DNA from: Caldilineaceae bacterium bin34
GTDB lineage: Bacteria; Chloroflexota; Anaerolineae; Caldilineales; Caldilineaceae
DNA: 36,646 bases
Direction of reading: 5' to 3'
Assembly: GCA_002238555.1 (NCBI GenBank)
Contig: MPMO01000050.1
Location: 1 to 36,646, forward strand
Position numbers and translations under genes: made by a program. Shown here piece by piece: positions 1-7,895 of the stretch (its first letter is position 1; every line of letters begins with the position of its first letter). The notes under the pieces were generated by a model, which was not told where the DNA came from, searched no databases, and saw only the letters and a program-made list of their open reading frames with translations.

Positions 1-131
1 ATGCTGCGCACGCTTCAGCAGCATTCCGGCAAGGATGTGTCCATCGGGCTGTTGCGCGACCGCATCGGACGCCAACCCTGGATTCTGGCCGCTGCCCTGC
101 CCTAAATCCGACTTTGCGTTTGCCCTGCCTC
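1..131 (+). mobile_element. ISAs1-family 3' fragment (transposase C-terminus)
   Basis: The first 105 bases read in frame as the last 34 residues of an ISAs1-family DDE transposase, ending in LAAALP and TAA at 103-105. The same C-terminus, with few differences, occurs on the minus strand at 11991-12093. The match continues into the non-coding tail (GACTTTGCGTTTGCCCTGC) and stops near base 131. The terminal inverted repeat expected about 70 bp after the stop is absent, so the fragment is cut at both ends: by the window start and by loss of the outer tip. Confidence 0.8.
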
Positions 132-230
132 TCCGGCTGCCGCGAGACTGTAATCAACCATCTCTCGGATTTCGTCTTCGGAGGGGATTGCCTTGATGTG
201 TGTGAGGCACCCATTGAACGACTTGACCAT
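102..230 (-). pseudogene. 5' fragment of an unknown gene, truncated by the ISAs1 fragment
   Basis: A minus-strand ATG at 230-228 is preceded by a strong Shine-Dalgarno (AGGAGG, then AGTGGC, then ATG). It opens 42 codons beginning MVKSFNGCLTHIKAIPSEDE. About the first 33 codons look like real protein with charged, helical character. The last ones (GEAGQTQSRI and a stop at 104-102) read antisense through the ISAs1 tail. The simplest reading is the start of a once longer gene whose 3' part was lost when the IS fragment arrived. The product is not recognised. An intact 42-residue protein is possible but less likely. Confidence 0.45.
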
Positions 231-395
231 GCCACTCCTCCTCGGACGAATGCTACCCAATCTCGGCCACTACCAATTGGTCTCTAAACTGGACGGCACT
301 GTTTCAATCTCGTTGATATTGGTTGCGGGCCGTCATGGCATATTCTCCGTACCAGCGGGTGCCGTGCGTCGCTTCAGGCCATGCTGCGGGCCATC

Positions 396-421
396 AGCTC
401 GACTTTGTACAAAGTCGAGCT
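396..421. repeat. 26-bp perfect palindrome
   Basis: The sequence is its own reverse complement: each arm is AGCTCGACTTTGT, centred on GTAC. It lies in the 250-bp gap (231-480) between the stop of the Uma2-type gene and the start of the small truncated gene, both on the minus strand. No T-run follows on either strand, so it is not a classic intrinsic terminator. A dimeric-repressor operator, a processing hairpin or an IS scar are all possible. I see nothing else in the gap. Confidence 0.6.
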
Positions 422-480
422 AAGCATCCCAACCAAAGTTCGGCCTCATTGACCCTTGCAATGCCCCGGAGGCTCAACAC

Positions 481-1572
481 CTACCCGGTCAGGAGTGCAT
501 GCCAGGGCCGCCGGCCAGCGGCCACTTCAACAGTCTCCGCAATGGGTGGCACCATGCCAGTTCTGCGCCAGTTCCGTTCCAAGGTGTCGAGAACCTCCAC
601 AACCGTCTCTTCCGGTGCCACAGGCATATCTGCCAGCAGATCGCGCCGGTCATCGATTTGACCCTCAACGCGGCCCTCGACGCGGCTTGCTGCCAGATTC
701 AGTTGAACGTCGACTTCCGGATCCCACCAGACACCCCGTGCCGGCTCCCACAGCTGCAAGCGATGTTCATTGTCCAAGGGCTCCAAGTCCCCGTCCCGGT
801 CATTGGCCGGCAACATGCGAATCTCCCGATCCAAGACCGTGCTGCGGTAGACCGGGTGTCCGTCCGTCCACCGTGCTGGATCGACCTTGGCGTATGCAGG
901 GCTCCCGTTGCCGACCAGCCGATACAGGTACAGGCGTGGCCGGTCGCCCAAGCGCCGAAACGGGTCATACAACAGATACTCCCGGATGCCCAGAGCCTGA
1001 TAGGCTTCCATCTTATGCCGGGTATCCCGCTGCACATCCCTCTCGGTCTTGGACACCACCTCCAGGTACAGCTGGTCAGGGTGTTCCGGATCGTGTCGGC
1101 GCACGGTGCGGGACCACCGGTCCGCCGGCAGGGAACAGGCCGCGATGATCCCGTCGGGAATGACCCCCTCCATCTTGACCCGGTAAAGGTTGTCGGTACT
1201 CAGCCCGTCGCGGATGGCCTGGGGAATTAGAATCTTGCGTTCCAACTGCACGAGATCACCCCACACACGCTTGAGCGTGAGCCAAAAGGAAAAGATGGCG
1301 GACCGGTGTTGCGGATCCATCAGGCGGCGCACTCCCTCAGCCACATACCGAGGATCATCCGTCCAGTCAGGACCGTACTCGTATTCGGGGTTGTAGGGAT
1401 AGTTGGGATCGTAGTGGCCCAGGGTGCGAAGGAACGCGCGCCATGCCTTCGGATCCTTGCGCAAGGGGAGTGCCCCGTTCGCCTCCGTATCAACCCGGCT
1501 TCCCGAAACCAGCTGGTCCTTAACTTCCGCCGGGCCCACGGCCGGCGGTACCAGAGCCTGCTGTGCAGCCAT
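481..1572 (-). CDS. Uma2-family (DUF820) PD-(D/E)XK nuclease-like protein
   Basis: This 363-residue protein carries the Uma2/DUF820 core. PD at residues 139-140 is followed by YLEVVSK at 169-175 (E171, K175), a helix with K187, and YLLYDP at 199-204, the order seen in restriction-endonuclease-fold Uma2 proteins. An N-terminal 80-residue extension has a Tyr/Pro-rich stretch near 54-70. The C-terminus (about 290-363) is charged and helical, as in many Uma2 proteins of cyanobacteria and Chloroflexota. The ATG has GGACAGGA a few bases upstream. Uma2 proteins are abundant paralogues of uncertain biological role, and nuclease activity is inferred from the fold only. The neighbours are IS debris and an unknown decayed gene, so no operon partner is evident. 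Confidence 0.8.
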   Translation of the reverse strand: MAAQQALVPPAVGPAEVKDQLVSGSRVDTEANGALPLRKDPKAWRAFLRTLGHYDPNYPYNPEYEYGPDWTDDPRYVAEGVRRLMDPQHRSAIFSFWLTLKRVWGDLVQLERKILIPQAIRDGLSTDNLYRVKMEGVIPDGIIAACSLPADRWSRTVRRHDPEHPDQLYLEVVSKTERDVQRDTRHKMEAYQALGIREYLLYDPFRRLGDRPRLYLYRLVGNGSPAYAKVDPARWTDGHPVYRSTVLDREIRMLPANDRDGDLEPLDNEHRLQLWEPARGVWWDPEVDVQLNLAASRVEGRVEGQIDDRRDLLADMPVAPEETVVEVLDTLERNWRRTGMVPPIAETVEVAAGRRPWHALLTG

Positions 1573-2114
1573 CGCGGTCCTGTCCCTGTCCGATATCTTC
1601 GCAGGAACATTGTAATGCCTCCGGACACCAACGGCCGGGCCTCAGCAAAATCGAGACAGTGCCCACGCAGGCTGTGCAGAGATGTTGGACCATGACATGC
1701 CTCCGTCCTGCAGATCACGGTCTTCATCCTTTTGTTCCGGACGATCACAAGGGATGTCTCGTCCCCAAGCAAACGAGTCGGCTGGCGAAAAGGCACCGGC
1801 TCAAGGTCTTGTGCAGCGGCAATTCGATTGTTCCGCTGCCGAGGGGAATGTCGCGTGTTCACAAGCATAACAGTCGTCGTTGTCGCAGGCCCTGTCATTC
1901 AGGGGGCATGGAGGGTCCGAGGAACTTACGCCGACATGCAACATCCAAGTGTTCACTCTGCTCAACAACCACACACCAGTGTCGGCCGAACGGACAAACT
2001 GAAACGTCCGCGTAGACTCGATGCCGATTGCGATCGTCAAATCGCTGCCAGCGCCCTCGCGATCTCCCGGTTCCCGACGGCTGTGCCGAACCTCAGCGAT
2101 GCCACACACTGGAC
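1573..2114. other. Stretch without a convincing gene
   Basis: These 542 bases lie between the Uma2 gene start and the stop of the helical-repeat gene. Open frames exist on both strands, but none has recognisable domain character or a clear ribosome binding site. The only one with context support is a 105-codon minus-strand frame beginning at 2118 (listed separately). The 5' promoter region of the Uma2 gene should lie at 1573-1700; I see no clear hexamers. The area may be decayed accessory DNA. Confidence 0.4.
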
Positions 2115-2118
2115 TCAT
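1801..2118 (-). CDS. Doubtful small ORF overlapping the upstream stop
   Basis: A 105-codon frame whose ATG overlaps the TGA of the upstream gene (ATGA, 2118-2115), a coupling typical of real operons. Against it, the protein is Cys/Arg/Ser-rich, has no recognisable motif and lacks a clear hydrophobic core. I cannot assign a function and regard it as at best a small hypothetical protein, possibly chance. Confidence 0.2.
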   Translation of the reverse strand: MSPVCGIAEVRHSRREPGDREGAGSDLTIAIGIESTRTFQFVRSADTGVWLLSRVNTWMLHVGVSSSDPPCPLNDRACDNDDCYACEHATFPSAAEQSNCRCTRP

Positions 2119-3719
2119 CGTTCACTCCCCATGGCCAACAAGCCGTGTGGCGAACCCTTCCGCAACGCGTCAACCTGCTCTCGGTCCGACCGTTCCTCGA
2201 TGGGAGTGAAGACCGACCACAGCTCCTGGTACAGGGATTGAAAATGATCCCGGATGGGGGGATCCAGACTACGCTTTCCGTCCGCCAGCGCCAGCAACTT
2301 CAAAGCGAGAATGGTGTGTGCACGGGTAAGCAGCCTTGTCGGGGACGCGAGCAGCGCGAGTGCGGTTTCCTCGGCCTCATCGATCTTCCCCAGCAACAGC
2401 CATAGACATCCCCAGTTTTCGAGGCCCTCAATGCCACGGCTTCTTCGGTCTCCAAAACGATCCGATGCGATGGAGGCCAGGTCGGTGACGAACATCTCGT
2501 GCAAGCGCGGCCCTGCTCCTCCATCCCCGACTCGCTCGAATTTAAGCCTGCCCTGGTCGATCAGCGCCCACAAGATACACGCTCCCGCCACCGGGTGTCT
2601 GGCCAGATCAAGCAGCCACCCCGCACTTGCATCCCCGAACTCCACAGCACAGCGAACCACATACTCAGCCGTGACCGAGGATGCGGGACTGGAGCGGACA
2701 TACGGTTGCGCGTAGTGGCAGTGGTCGCAGAATTTCCTGGCAAGGGAAAGAACCATCTCCGGATCGATGCTCCTACCAAGTTCCTTGCGCGGTTGAATGG
2801 CGTGGAAGGCCACGAGAAACCAGTGCCGAGCAACCAGCTCTGCCGTGTTGAACGTTTGGTAATCCCCTGGGGCATCCGCATCCCAGACGCTCAGAGGCAA
2901 TTGTTGGCACCGGTCCACAACCCATGTCCGAAGATCGAGTGTTGAATCCGCGACTGCGAGGCAAATTCCCAGACTGCTGATCCACTCTTGGTGTTCCCAG
3001 TCGTCCCGCTCTCTCATCGGCAGGTTATGTTCCAGTACCTGCATGACGTGGATTTCGTGACCATGGAGAGCGACCCGGGCGATTTCGGCTGCACGCTTCG
3101 GTGCCGACTCTCGCAGAACCCAGGAAAGGTTGCCCAAGTGCCGCGTCCATGTCTCGCGAGAGTCGATACGCAGTCCCGTAATCAGGATCTCCGGAAGAGC
3201 ACTGGACCAGAATTGGTCAACCAACCGCACAAGTGCCTTGATGCACGCCGTCTCGAGCTGCTGGACGCGGAGGGGTTTGTCGTATCCATGCGAATGCAGC
3301 GAGCGAGGTGCTGTGGCGAGCAGTTCACCGATCCATCGGATACAGTCCGATGGCCTCAACTGCAACAAGCGATCGACCAGTCCAGCCAGGAGGCTCGCGG
3401 TCGCTGCGTTGAGATCGTCATGAGGAGGACGGAGTTCGGTAGCCCACCTGTGTCCGGCCACTGCCTCACGATCCGAGTACCGAAGGTCGCAGTGGTTTCA
3501 AGCGAGTACACGATTGCCAATGCCACCTGCGCAGGGCATGAATCCGCACGGATCCAACCCAGGGTCGCGCGATGGTTTGAAAGCCGGGCAGTCTCGATCG
3601 CGCGGCGAGCCGCTCGGGCCTGCACTACCAGATGCTCAAGTCTCTCGATCAGGAGACCGAGGAGATCCGGACACAGTACCACCAACAGGTCTATCAGATT
3701 CTCGACAGCGGGTTGCAAT
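2115..3719 (-). pseudogene. Large helical-repeat protein, frameshifted and IS-truncated
   Basis: The main frame (2115-3461, GTG start possible at 3461) encodes 448 residues rich in Leu/Trp/Arg helices, such as LLAGLVDRLLQL, with no signature I recognise. Just upstream a second frame, from the IS boundary at 3719 to about 3460, has the same character (VENLIDLLVVL, LVVQARAARRAIETA). It overlaps the first near 3460-3500. The two join into one sensible helical protein if a single frameshift is allowed there. The 5' end is cut exactly at the ISAs1 terminal repeat (3720), and no continuation is visible beyond the IS at 4819. I infer a decayed solenoid-type (HEAT/TPR-like) protein; function unknown. 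A shorter functional protein from GTG 3461 cannot be excluded. Confidence 0.6.
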
Positions 3720-4818
3720 CAGGGCAATTGCATGCTAAAGGGGCCAGTGATGTCTGCAGGTAGGATGGGCGGTCTTTGCCTCGCCTGGAATGCCTGCCAT
3801 GACCGCCCCCGTCCCCCTGGTGTCCCTGCTCACCGCGGTCGACGATCCCCGTCGGCCTCAGGGACAGTACCATTCCCTGGAGGCCATCCTCCTGATCGCC
3901 ACCCTGGCCGTCATCTGCGGTGCCGACAACGGAACCGAGGTCGAGTTCTTTGGCCACCAGAAGCAGGCCTGGCTGGAGACCTTTCTGGAGTTGCCGCACG
4001 GCATTCCCTCGCACGACCAGGCCCGGGGCGTATCGCCCCTGCACCTGGTCAGTGCCTGGGCGGACGAAGCCCGGCTGGTGCTGGGCCAGCGGCGGGTGGA
4101 CAGCCGGTTCAACGCGAGCACGGCCATCCCGGCACTGCTCGAGACGCTGACGCTGGAGGGCTGCATCGTGACCATCGATCGGGTACCCCCTGGGTGGGGC
4201 TGCCAGAAGCGGATGGCGCAGACGATCCGCGACCGGGGAGCCGACTATGTGCTGGCACTCAAGGGCAACCAGCCCCAGTTGCACGAGGCCGTGGTCGAGA
4301 CCTTCGCCGTCGAGCAGGCCGAGGGTTTCGAGGGCTGCGACCACGACTGCCACAAGACCGTGAACAAGAACCACGGTCGCATCGAGACGCGTTGCTGCTG
4401 GGTCATCGGAACCCCGGAGTACAGCCGGTATGTGGATCCCGACGGGGTCTGGCCCGACCTGCAGAGCCTGATTATGATCGAGGCCCAACGGCGACAGGGG
4501 GACCAGGTCACCGCGGAAACCCGTTACTACATTTCCCGTCTGCCGGCCGATGCGCGGGTCCTGTTGCAGGCCGTGCGCAGCCACTGGGGCATTGAGAACT
4601 CCCTCCACTGGGTCCTGGACATGGCCTTCCGGGAGGATGCGAGCCGTGTCCGCACCGGCCACGCCGCCCACAACCTGTCCCTCCTGCGGCGCATGGCCCT
4701 TAATCTGCTGCGCCGCGAGACCACGGCCAAGGGCGGCATCGCCGCCCGGCGCAAGCAGGCTGGCTGGAACGACGGGTACCTCCTCAAGGTCCTGTCCAAG
4801 TAGCATGCGATTGCCCTG
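3720..4818 (+). mobile_element. ISAs1-family element with both ends
   Basis: The element is bounded by 17-bp terminal inverted repeats: CAGGGCAATTGCATGCT at 3720-3736 and its complement at 4802-4818, with one mismatch. The transposase fills the interior. The repeats are family-wide here, since variants of CAGGGCRAYYGCAT cap the fragments at 8754, 11920 and 17194. I find no matching 8-10 bp direct repeat in the flanks (GGGTTGCAAT on the left, CGATCGTGAG on the right), so the flanking DNA was probably rearranged after insertion. The left end cuts the helical-repeat gene. Confidence 0.9.
3790..4803 (+). CDS. ISAs1 transposase with in-frame loss of the first catalytic Asp region
   Basis: A 337-residue DDE transposase of the ISAs1 (H-repeat) family. 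It keeps the N-terminal DPRRPQGQYHSLEAILLI, the SPLHLVSAW strand, GCIVTID (second catalytic Asp), YVLALKGNQ, and HWGIENSLHWVLD with the catalytic Glu. Family members usually run about 370-380 residues and carry a DGKT-type motif with the first Asp between SHD and SPLHLVSAW. Here SHDQ joins ARGVSPLH directly, so some 40-50 residues including that Asp are missing in frame. The protein is therefore probably inactive unless complemented. The second-Asp motif reads DRVPPGWGCQ instead of the usual DAMGxQ (see findings). The first ATG is at 3790, with MTAPVPL three codons later as an alternative start. Confidence 0.9.
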   Translation: MPAMTAPVPLVSLLTAVDDPRRPQGQYHSLEAILLIATLAVICGADNGTEVEFFGHQKQAWLETFLELPHGIPSHDQARGVSPLHLVSAWADEARLVLGQRRVDSRFNASTAIPALLETLTLEGCIVTIDRVPPGWGCQKRMAQTIRDRGADYVLALKGNQPQLHEAVVETFAVEQAEGFEGCDHDCHKTVNKNHGRIETRCCWVIGTPEYSRYVDPDGVWPDLQSLIMIEAQRRQGDQVTAETRYYISRLPADARVLLQAVRSHWGIENSLHWVLDMAFREDASRVRTGHAAHNLSLLRRMALNLLRRETTAKGGIAARRKQAGWNDGYLLKVLSK

Positions 4819-4823
4819 CGATC

Positions 4824-4909
4824 GTGAGAGGGGTGCCCTACTGTGTTACGGTGCCGTGCAGAACCGTAGTCTCTGCCGCACCCAGTTGCCAACGGCGCGC
4901 CCCTCTCAC
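4824..4909. repeat. Nested inverted repeats between two ISs
   Basis: GTGAGAGGGG (4824-4833) pairs perfectly with CCCCTCTCAC (4900-4909). Inside it TACGGT (4847-4852) pairs with ACCGTA (4863-4868). The 86-bp structure nearly fills the 131 bp between the ISAs1 element (ending 4818) and the IS982 element (starting 4950). It could be a small MITE-like remnant or part of a lost IS. No coding capacity is apparent. Confidence 0.45.
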
Positions 4910-4964
4910 CCAACCACAGATTCCCTAATCTGCAGGTCCAATACAACATACGTCTGATGTGGAA

Positions 4965-5974
4965 TTACGGGGCCACGGTGAAAGTCCGGACGTCAATCCC
5001 GGCCTGACGGCGGAGCAGGAGCTTGAGGGCATGGCTCGTCATCTTGGACGCAACATGCGTAATCAGGCCCCGGACCGTCTTGCAGGGCCGATGCTCCAGG
5101 TATCGCCCGGTGTTCCGCACTTCATGGAAGGCGCCTTCGATCCGTTCCCGCAGGCGGTGGAGCCACTGCGGGAAACCGACGGACCGGTTGGTGCGCTGGT
5201 GGGTGCGCGCGGGAGTTAGGATGTCCAGGCCCCGGGTCTCCCGGTACCCCTGCTGCCAGTCGGCCCCGATGAAGCCCTTGTCGCCGAGGATGCGGGCCTG
5301 CCACACCCAGTCCAGCACCTGCTCCCCCGCGACCCGCTCATCCGTCGAGGCCGGTACCAGCTCATAGGCCGCCGGCGCCCCCGGGTGCGCCCCTTGCCCC
5401 GGGGGCTCCGGCCCTGCCACCCCCAGTCCAGCCCCTGCTCCCCCGCGACCCGCTCATCCGTCGAGGCCGGTACCAGCTCATAGGCCGCGGGCGTGCCCGC
5501 CGGGGTGCAGAGCAGGACCAGCTTGTATCCGAAGTCCTTCAGGTTGCGGCTGGCACACACCCCGTACGCGGCCGTGGCCGCAAAATCGCTGCGGCTCTTG
5601 TCGCGCTTGTAGCCCACGACGGGCAGCGGCTCGGTGTCCAGCAGGTAGAGGGAGGCGCGGATGGCCCCCAGGTCTTCGGCCCCGTGCCGGCGCAGGGCCT
5701 CGACCCAGGGCCACAGGCGGCGGGCCCGGCGGTTGAACTGGCTCTGGCTGAGCAGGTGCGGAAAGAGGGCTCGGTAGTTGGCCTACACAAAGCCCAGGAA
5801 CTGGGTCTCCCCCGGAAAGGGCAGAAAATCCATGAGCAGCAGAAGCGTGATGACCTCGCTGTCGCGGAAGCGGGGCTTGGCCCCGGCCTGGCCCTGCCGC
5901 CAGTCGGCCGCATGGGCCTGGTACCAGTCGTCCACCTAAACTTAGACCACCGTGGCCAAATCCTCGAATGCCAT
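4965..5974 (-). pseudogene. IS982-family transposase, disrupted
   Basis: The minus strand from ATG 5974 reads as an IS982 transposase: MAFEDLATVV, then VDDWYQAH, DSEVITLLLLMDF, LYLLDTEPLPV (first Asp), ATAAYGVCASRNLKDFGYKL, ILGDKGFIGADW (second Asp) and RERIEGAFHEVRN (catalytic Glu), ending TVAP. Two stops interrupt it near residues 11-13 (TVV*V*VDD) and one follows FLGFV. A 116-bp tandem duplication then changes frame. Because 116 is not a multiple of three, removing one copy restores the frame between the upstream and downstream halves. The reading frame is dead, but the element still has both terminal repeats and could be mobilised in trans. Confidence 0.88.
5294..5505. repeat. 116-bp imperfect tandem duplication inside the IS982 transposase
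   Basis: A 55-bp core is identical at 5318-5372 and 5434-5488, an offset of 116 bp. Similarity fades outward on both sides. The second copy carries the intact reading (VPASTDERVAGEQ followed by GLDWGWQG); the first carries the same residues followed by VLDWVWQARILGDKG. The duplication is the cause of the frame change in the transposase. Confidence 0.85.
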
Positions 5975-6199
5975 GCTGCGCGCCATGGGGCACCCCCGGA
6001 ATGTGGGTGTTGTATCGCTTTACATTCTGCGCGGCTTCCCCTTTTTGGGTCAACTCTCAATTCCACATCAGACGTAACATACAAGTTGCTGTCAGCACTT
6101 GAAGCGGAACCGGCCGGCCCCCGAACCGGACCGGCACGCCGGCTCAGGCCTCAAAATGTGTCCAAACCATAGGCTTCCAACGAGCCGCAATGCGGTGGC

Positions 6200-6988
6200 T
6201 CAAGGGGATGGAGCGCTCTCTCCGCCTTCCATACTGTCGGCCAACACGGCAAAGATGGTGCTGGGGGCCTGACCCCTCTCCTGAACTGCTCGCAAGAGGT
6301 CAACACCGTCAGGGGCGGCTTCAGGGCGATTCGATTCCTTCAGCCGGTTCTCCACTTGGCGCTTCAGGTCGCCCAATTGACCTTTTTCGTCATTGTTCAG
6401 GTACCAGTCCGCAGCCTTCTGAAACGAATCCAGACGGCAATTTAGTCCACTATCCAAATAGACCTGTTCCGCCTGCCGGCGGAACTCTCCCTCCAGCCGG
6501 CCCAGCAATTTAGTCAACAGGGGGGGATCCAGCTTACTGACCGGCAAACGGTCTGCCTGTATGGCCGTCAACAGCAGTTTGCGGAGCCGGTTTGCATTTA
6601 TCTTGCAGTGCTTGCCGTCTTGGACTGATTCCTGCAATAACTCAGCCAACCGGACAAAACGATTTGTATCCAGGACTTCGACATCGACATGGTTGTCCTT
6701 CAGGTCTGCCACGAGCGTTGCGCCCGATGAATACTGCCACGCAAAGCCTGCCTCGCACAGTTGCTCTGCCGGCAGCCATACCAAGGATATAGCCTCCAGG
6801 TGTCGGCGACCAGCCGCCAGGGCCAAGGCCACTTCGTGGAGGGCGGTTTCATCCTTTGGATCCTGGCAGCGCCAGAAGGACATGCCGGTCTTGTCGCAGC
6901 GGAGATCGGTTGACAGGATTTGGGCTGTCAGGAGTCCGTCCTCCAGTTTTTTCCACTTGGGAAGATTCAGATTGCGCACCAGGTACAA
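6200..6988 (-). CDS. Hypothetical protein, third gene of a three-gene operon
   Basis: 262 residues, starting at TTG 6988 three bases after the upstream stop (TGA, ACT, TTG), so translation is probably coupled. The N-terminal half is mixed alpha/beta with LEAISLVWLPAEQL and SSGATLVADLKDNHVDVEVLD. The C-terminal half is a run of charged amphipathic helices (NRLRKLLLTAI, LLTKLLGRLEGEFRRQ, LGDLKRQVENRL). No signal peptide or membrane segment. I recognise no family. The tight spacing with the two upstream genes says the three products act together. The 124 bp downstream to the IS982 end hold nothing recognisable. Confidence 0.65.
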   Translation of the reverse strand: MYLVRNLNLPKWKKLEDGLLTAQILSTDLRCDKTGMSFWRCQDPKDETALHEVALALAAGRRHLEAISLVWLPAEQLCEAGFAWQYSSGATLVADLKDNHVDVEVLDTNRFVRLAELLQESVQDGKHCKINANRLRKLLLTAIQADRLPVSKLDPPLLTKLLGRLEGEFRRQAEQVYLDSGLNCRLDSFQKAADWYLNNDEKGQLGDLKRQVENRLKESNRPEAAPDGVDLLRAVQERGQAPSTIFAVLADSMEGGESAPSP

Positions 6989-6991
6989 AGT

Positions 6992-7894
6992 TCAGATGCT
7001 CCAGTCTGCCAGAACTGAACCAATGTAGTCCTGAAGCCAGTCTTCGCTATCCCGATGGGACTGGAGGAGTCCCTGTAGATGATCGCCGCCCCACGCGGCC
7101 GCCAACTGCACGGCCGCGTCCCGGATTTCCACATCGTTACAGGCCAGAGCCTGGGTGATCAACTGTTTTTCCCACTCCACCAGGTACAGGGCCGGCAGCC
7201 GGCACAGACAGAGCAGAAGTGAGGCAGCCAATTCCGGGTGCCCCTCATCCGCGCAGAACTCTACCAGCCAGTGCCGAGCCCGGGGGCTGAACAGGGCCTG
7301 GCCCAAGGTTCTTTCTGCCGGGTGGTCTCTATCCGGATCCAGGTCTTCGTGGGCAAAGGACGTATCCAGGCGGTCCCAGAGACGTTGCCGGGCCTGTTTC
7401 TCCTCCTGCTCCTGTCGCTGCTCCTGTTTCTCCCCCTGCCCCTGGAGGAAGCGGTGGATGTAATGGTGCCAGTCTAAAAGTGTAAACACCCCGGTCACGG
7501 GGTCGGCTGATGTCGCGGTCTCGAAGCTGGCAGCGGGGTTCGTCTCAGGCGCAGGGGTGAAGTACGGTTCGTGTGGCTGATGCCAGTTCGTGCTGCCGGG
7601 CACCAGTTCCCCCACGATCTTCGGCGGAGCCTGTTTCACCGCGAATGCGGCGGGGACTCTGTATCCATAGTCAGCTGTGAACTTGGATCTCTCGCGGGAT
7701 CGGGCTTGTTTCCTGTGGGATGCCTTCCCTGATTCCGGTTTGACTGCTGTCAGGAAGTGGGTGCCATCGGATCCTGAGATGGGCACCTCCCACTGATGGG
7801 AGGCGGCAATCTTCGGGTGTGGGGAGGACAAGCAGCCTAGCCAGTCTAGATTCCGGTGGGGCAGGGAACGGGACACCGATTGTTTGGTCGTCAT
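6992..7894 (-). CDS. Hypothetical protein, second gene of a three-gene operon
   Basis: 300 residues, with ATG one base after the preceding stop (TGA C ATG). Residues 1-110 are Pro/Ser-rich and probably poorly ordered. A central LLDWHHYIHRFLQ segment leads into a Gln/Glu-rich coiled-coil-like stretch (GEKQEQRQEQEEKQARQR, about 155-172). The C-terminal 110 residues form a helical domain with a HEAT-like feel (HPELAASLLLCLCRLPALYL, NDVEIRDAAVQLAAAW). No catalytic motif is visible, so a scaffold or interaction protein is plausible. Family not recognised. It is expressed with the genes on either side. Confidence 0.65.
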   Translation of the reverse strand: MTTKQSVSRSLPHRNLDWLGCLSSPHPKIAASHQWEVPISGSDGTHFLTAVKPESGKASHRKQARSRERSKFTADYGYRVPAAFAVKQAPPKIVGELVPGSTNWHQPHEPYFTPAPETNPAASFETATSADPVTGVFTLLDWHHYIHRFLQGQGEKQEQRQEQEEKQARQRLWDRLDTSFAHEDLDPDRDHPAERTLGQALFSPRARHWLVEFCADEGHPELAASLLLCLCRLPALYLVEWEKQLITQALACNDVEIRDAAVQLAAAWGGDHLQGLLQSHRDSEDWLQDYIGSVLADWSI

Positions 7895-7895
7895 G

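Larger units (their letters stand above)
4950..6075 (-). mobile_element. IS982-family element, decayed
   Basis: Perfect 17-bp terminal inverted repeats (ACGTCTGATGTGGAATT at 4950-4966, its complement at 6059-6075) enclose 1126 bp, the usual IS982 size. AACAT lies immediately outside both ends (4945-4949 and 6076-6080), a possible short target duplication. The single transposase gene is on the minus strand and broken by stops and a duplication. Confidence 0.85.

Noticed and set aside
1320..1898. 192-codon minus-strand frame overlapping the Uma2 gene start
   Set aside because: It overlaps the well-supported Uma2 gene in another frame for most of its length and shows no recognisable domain.
5935..5950. 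Stop codons in the IS982 transposase as programmed recoding sites
   Set aside because: Two stops near the N-terminus, one further in and a frame-changing duplication indicate decay, not regulated readthrough.
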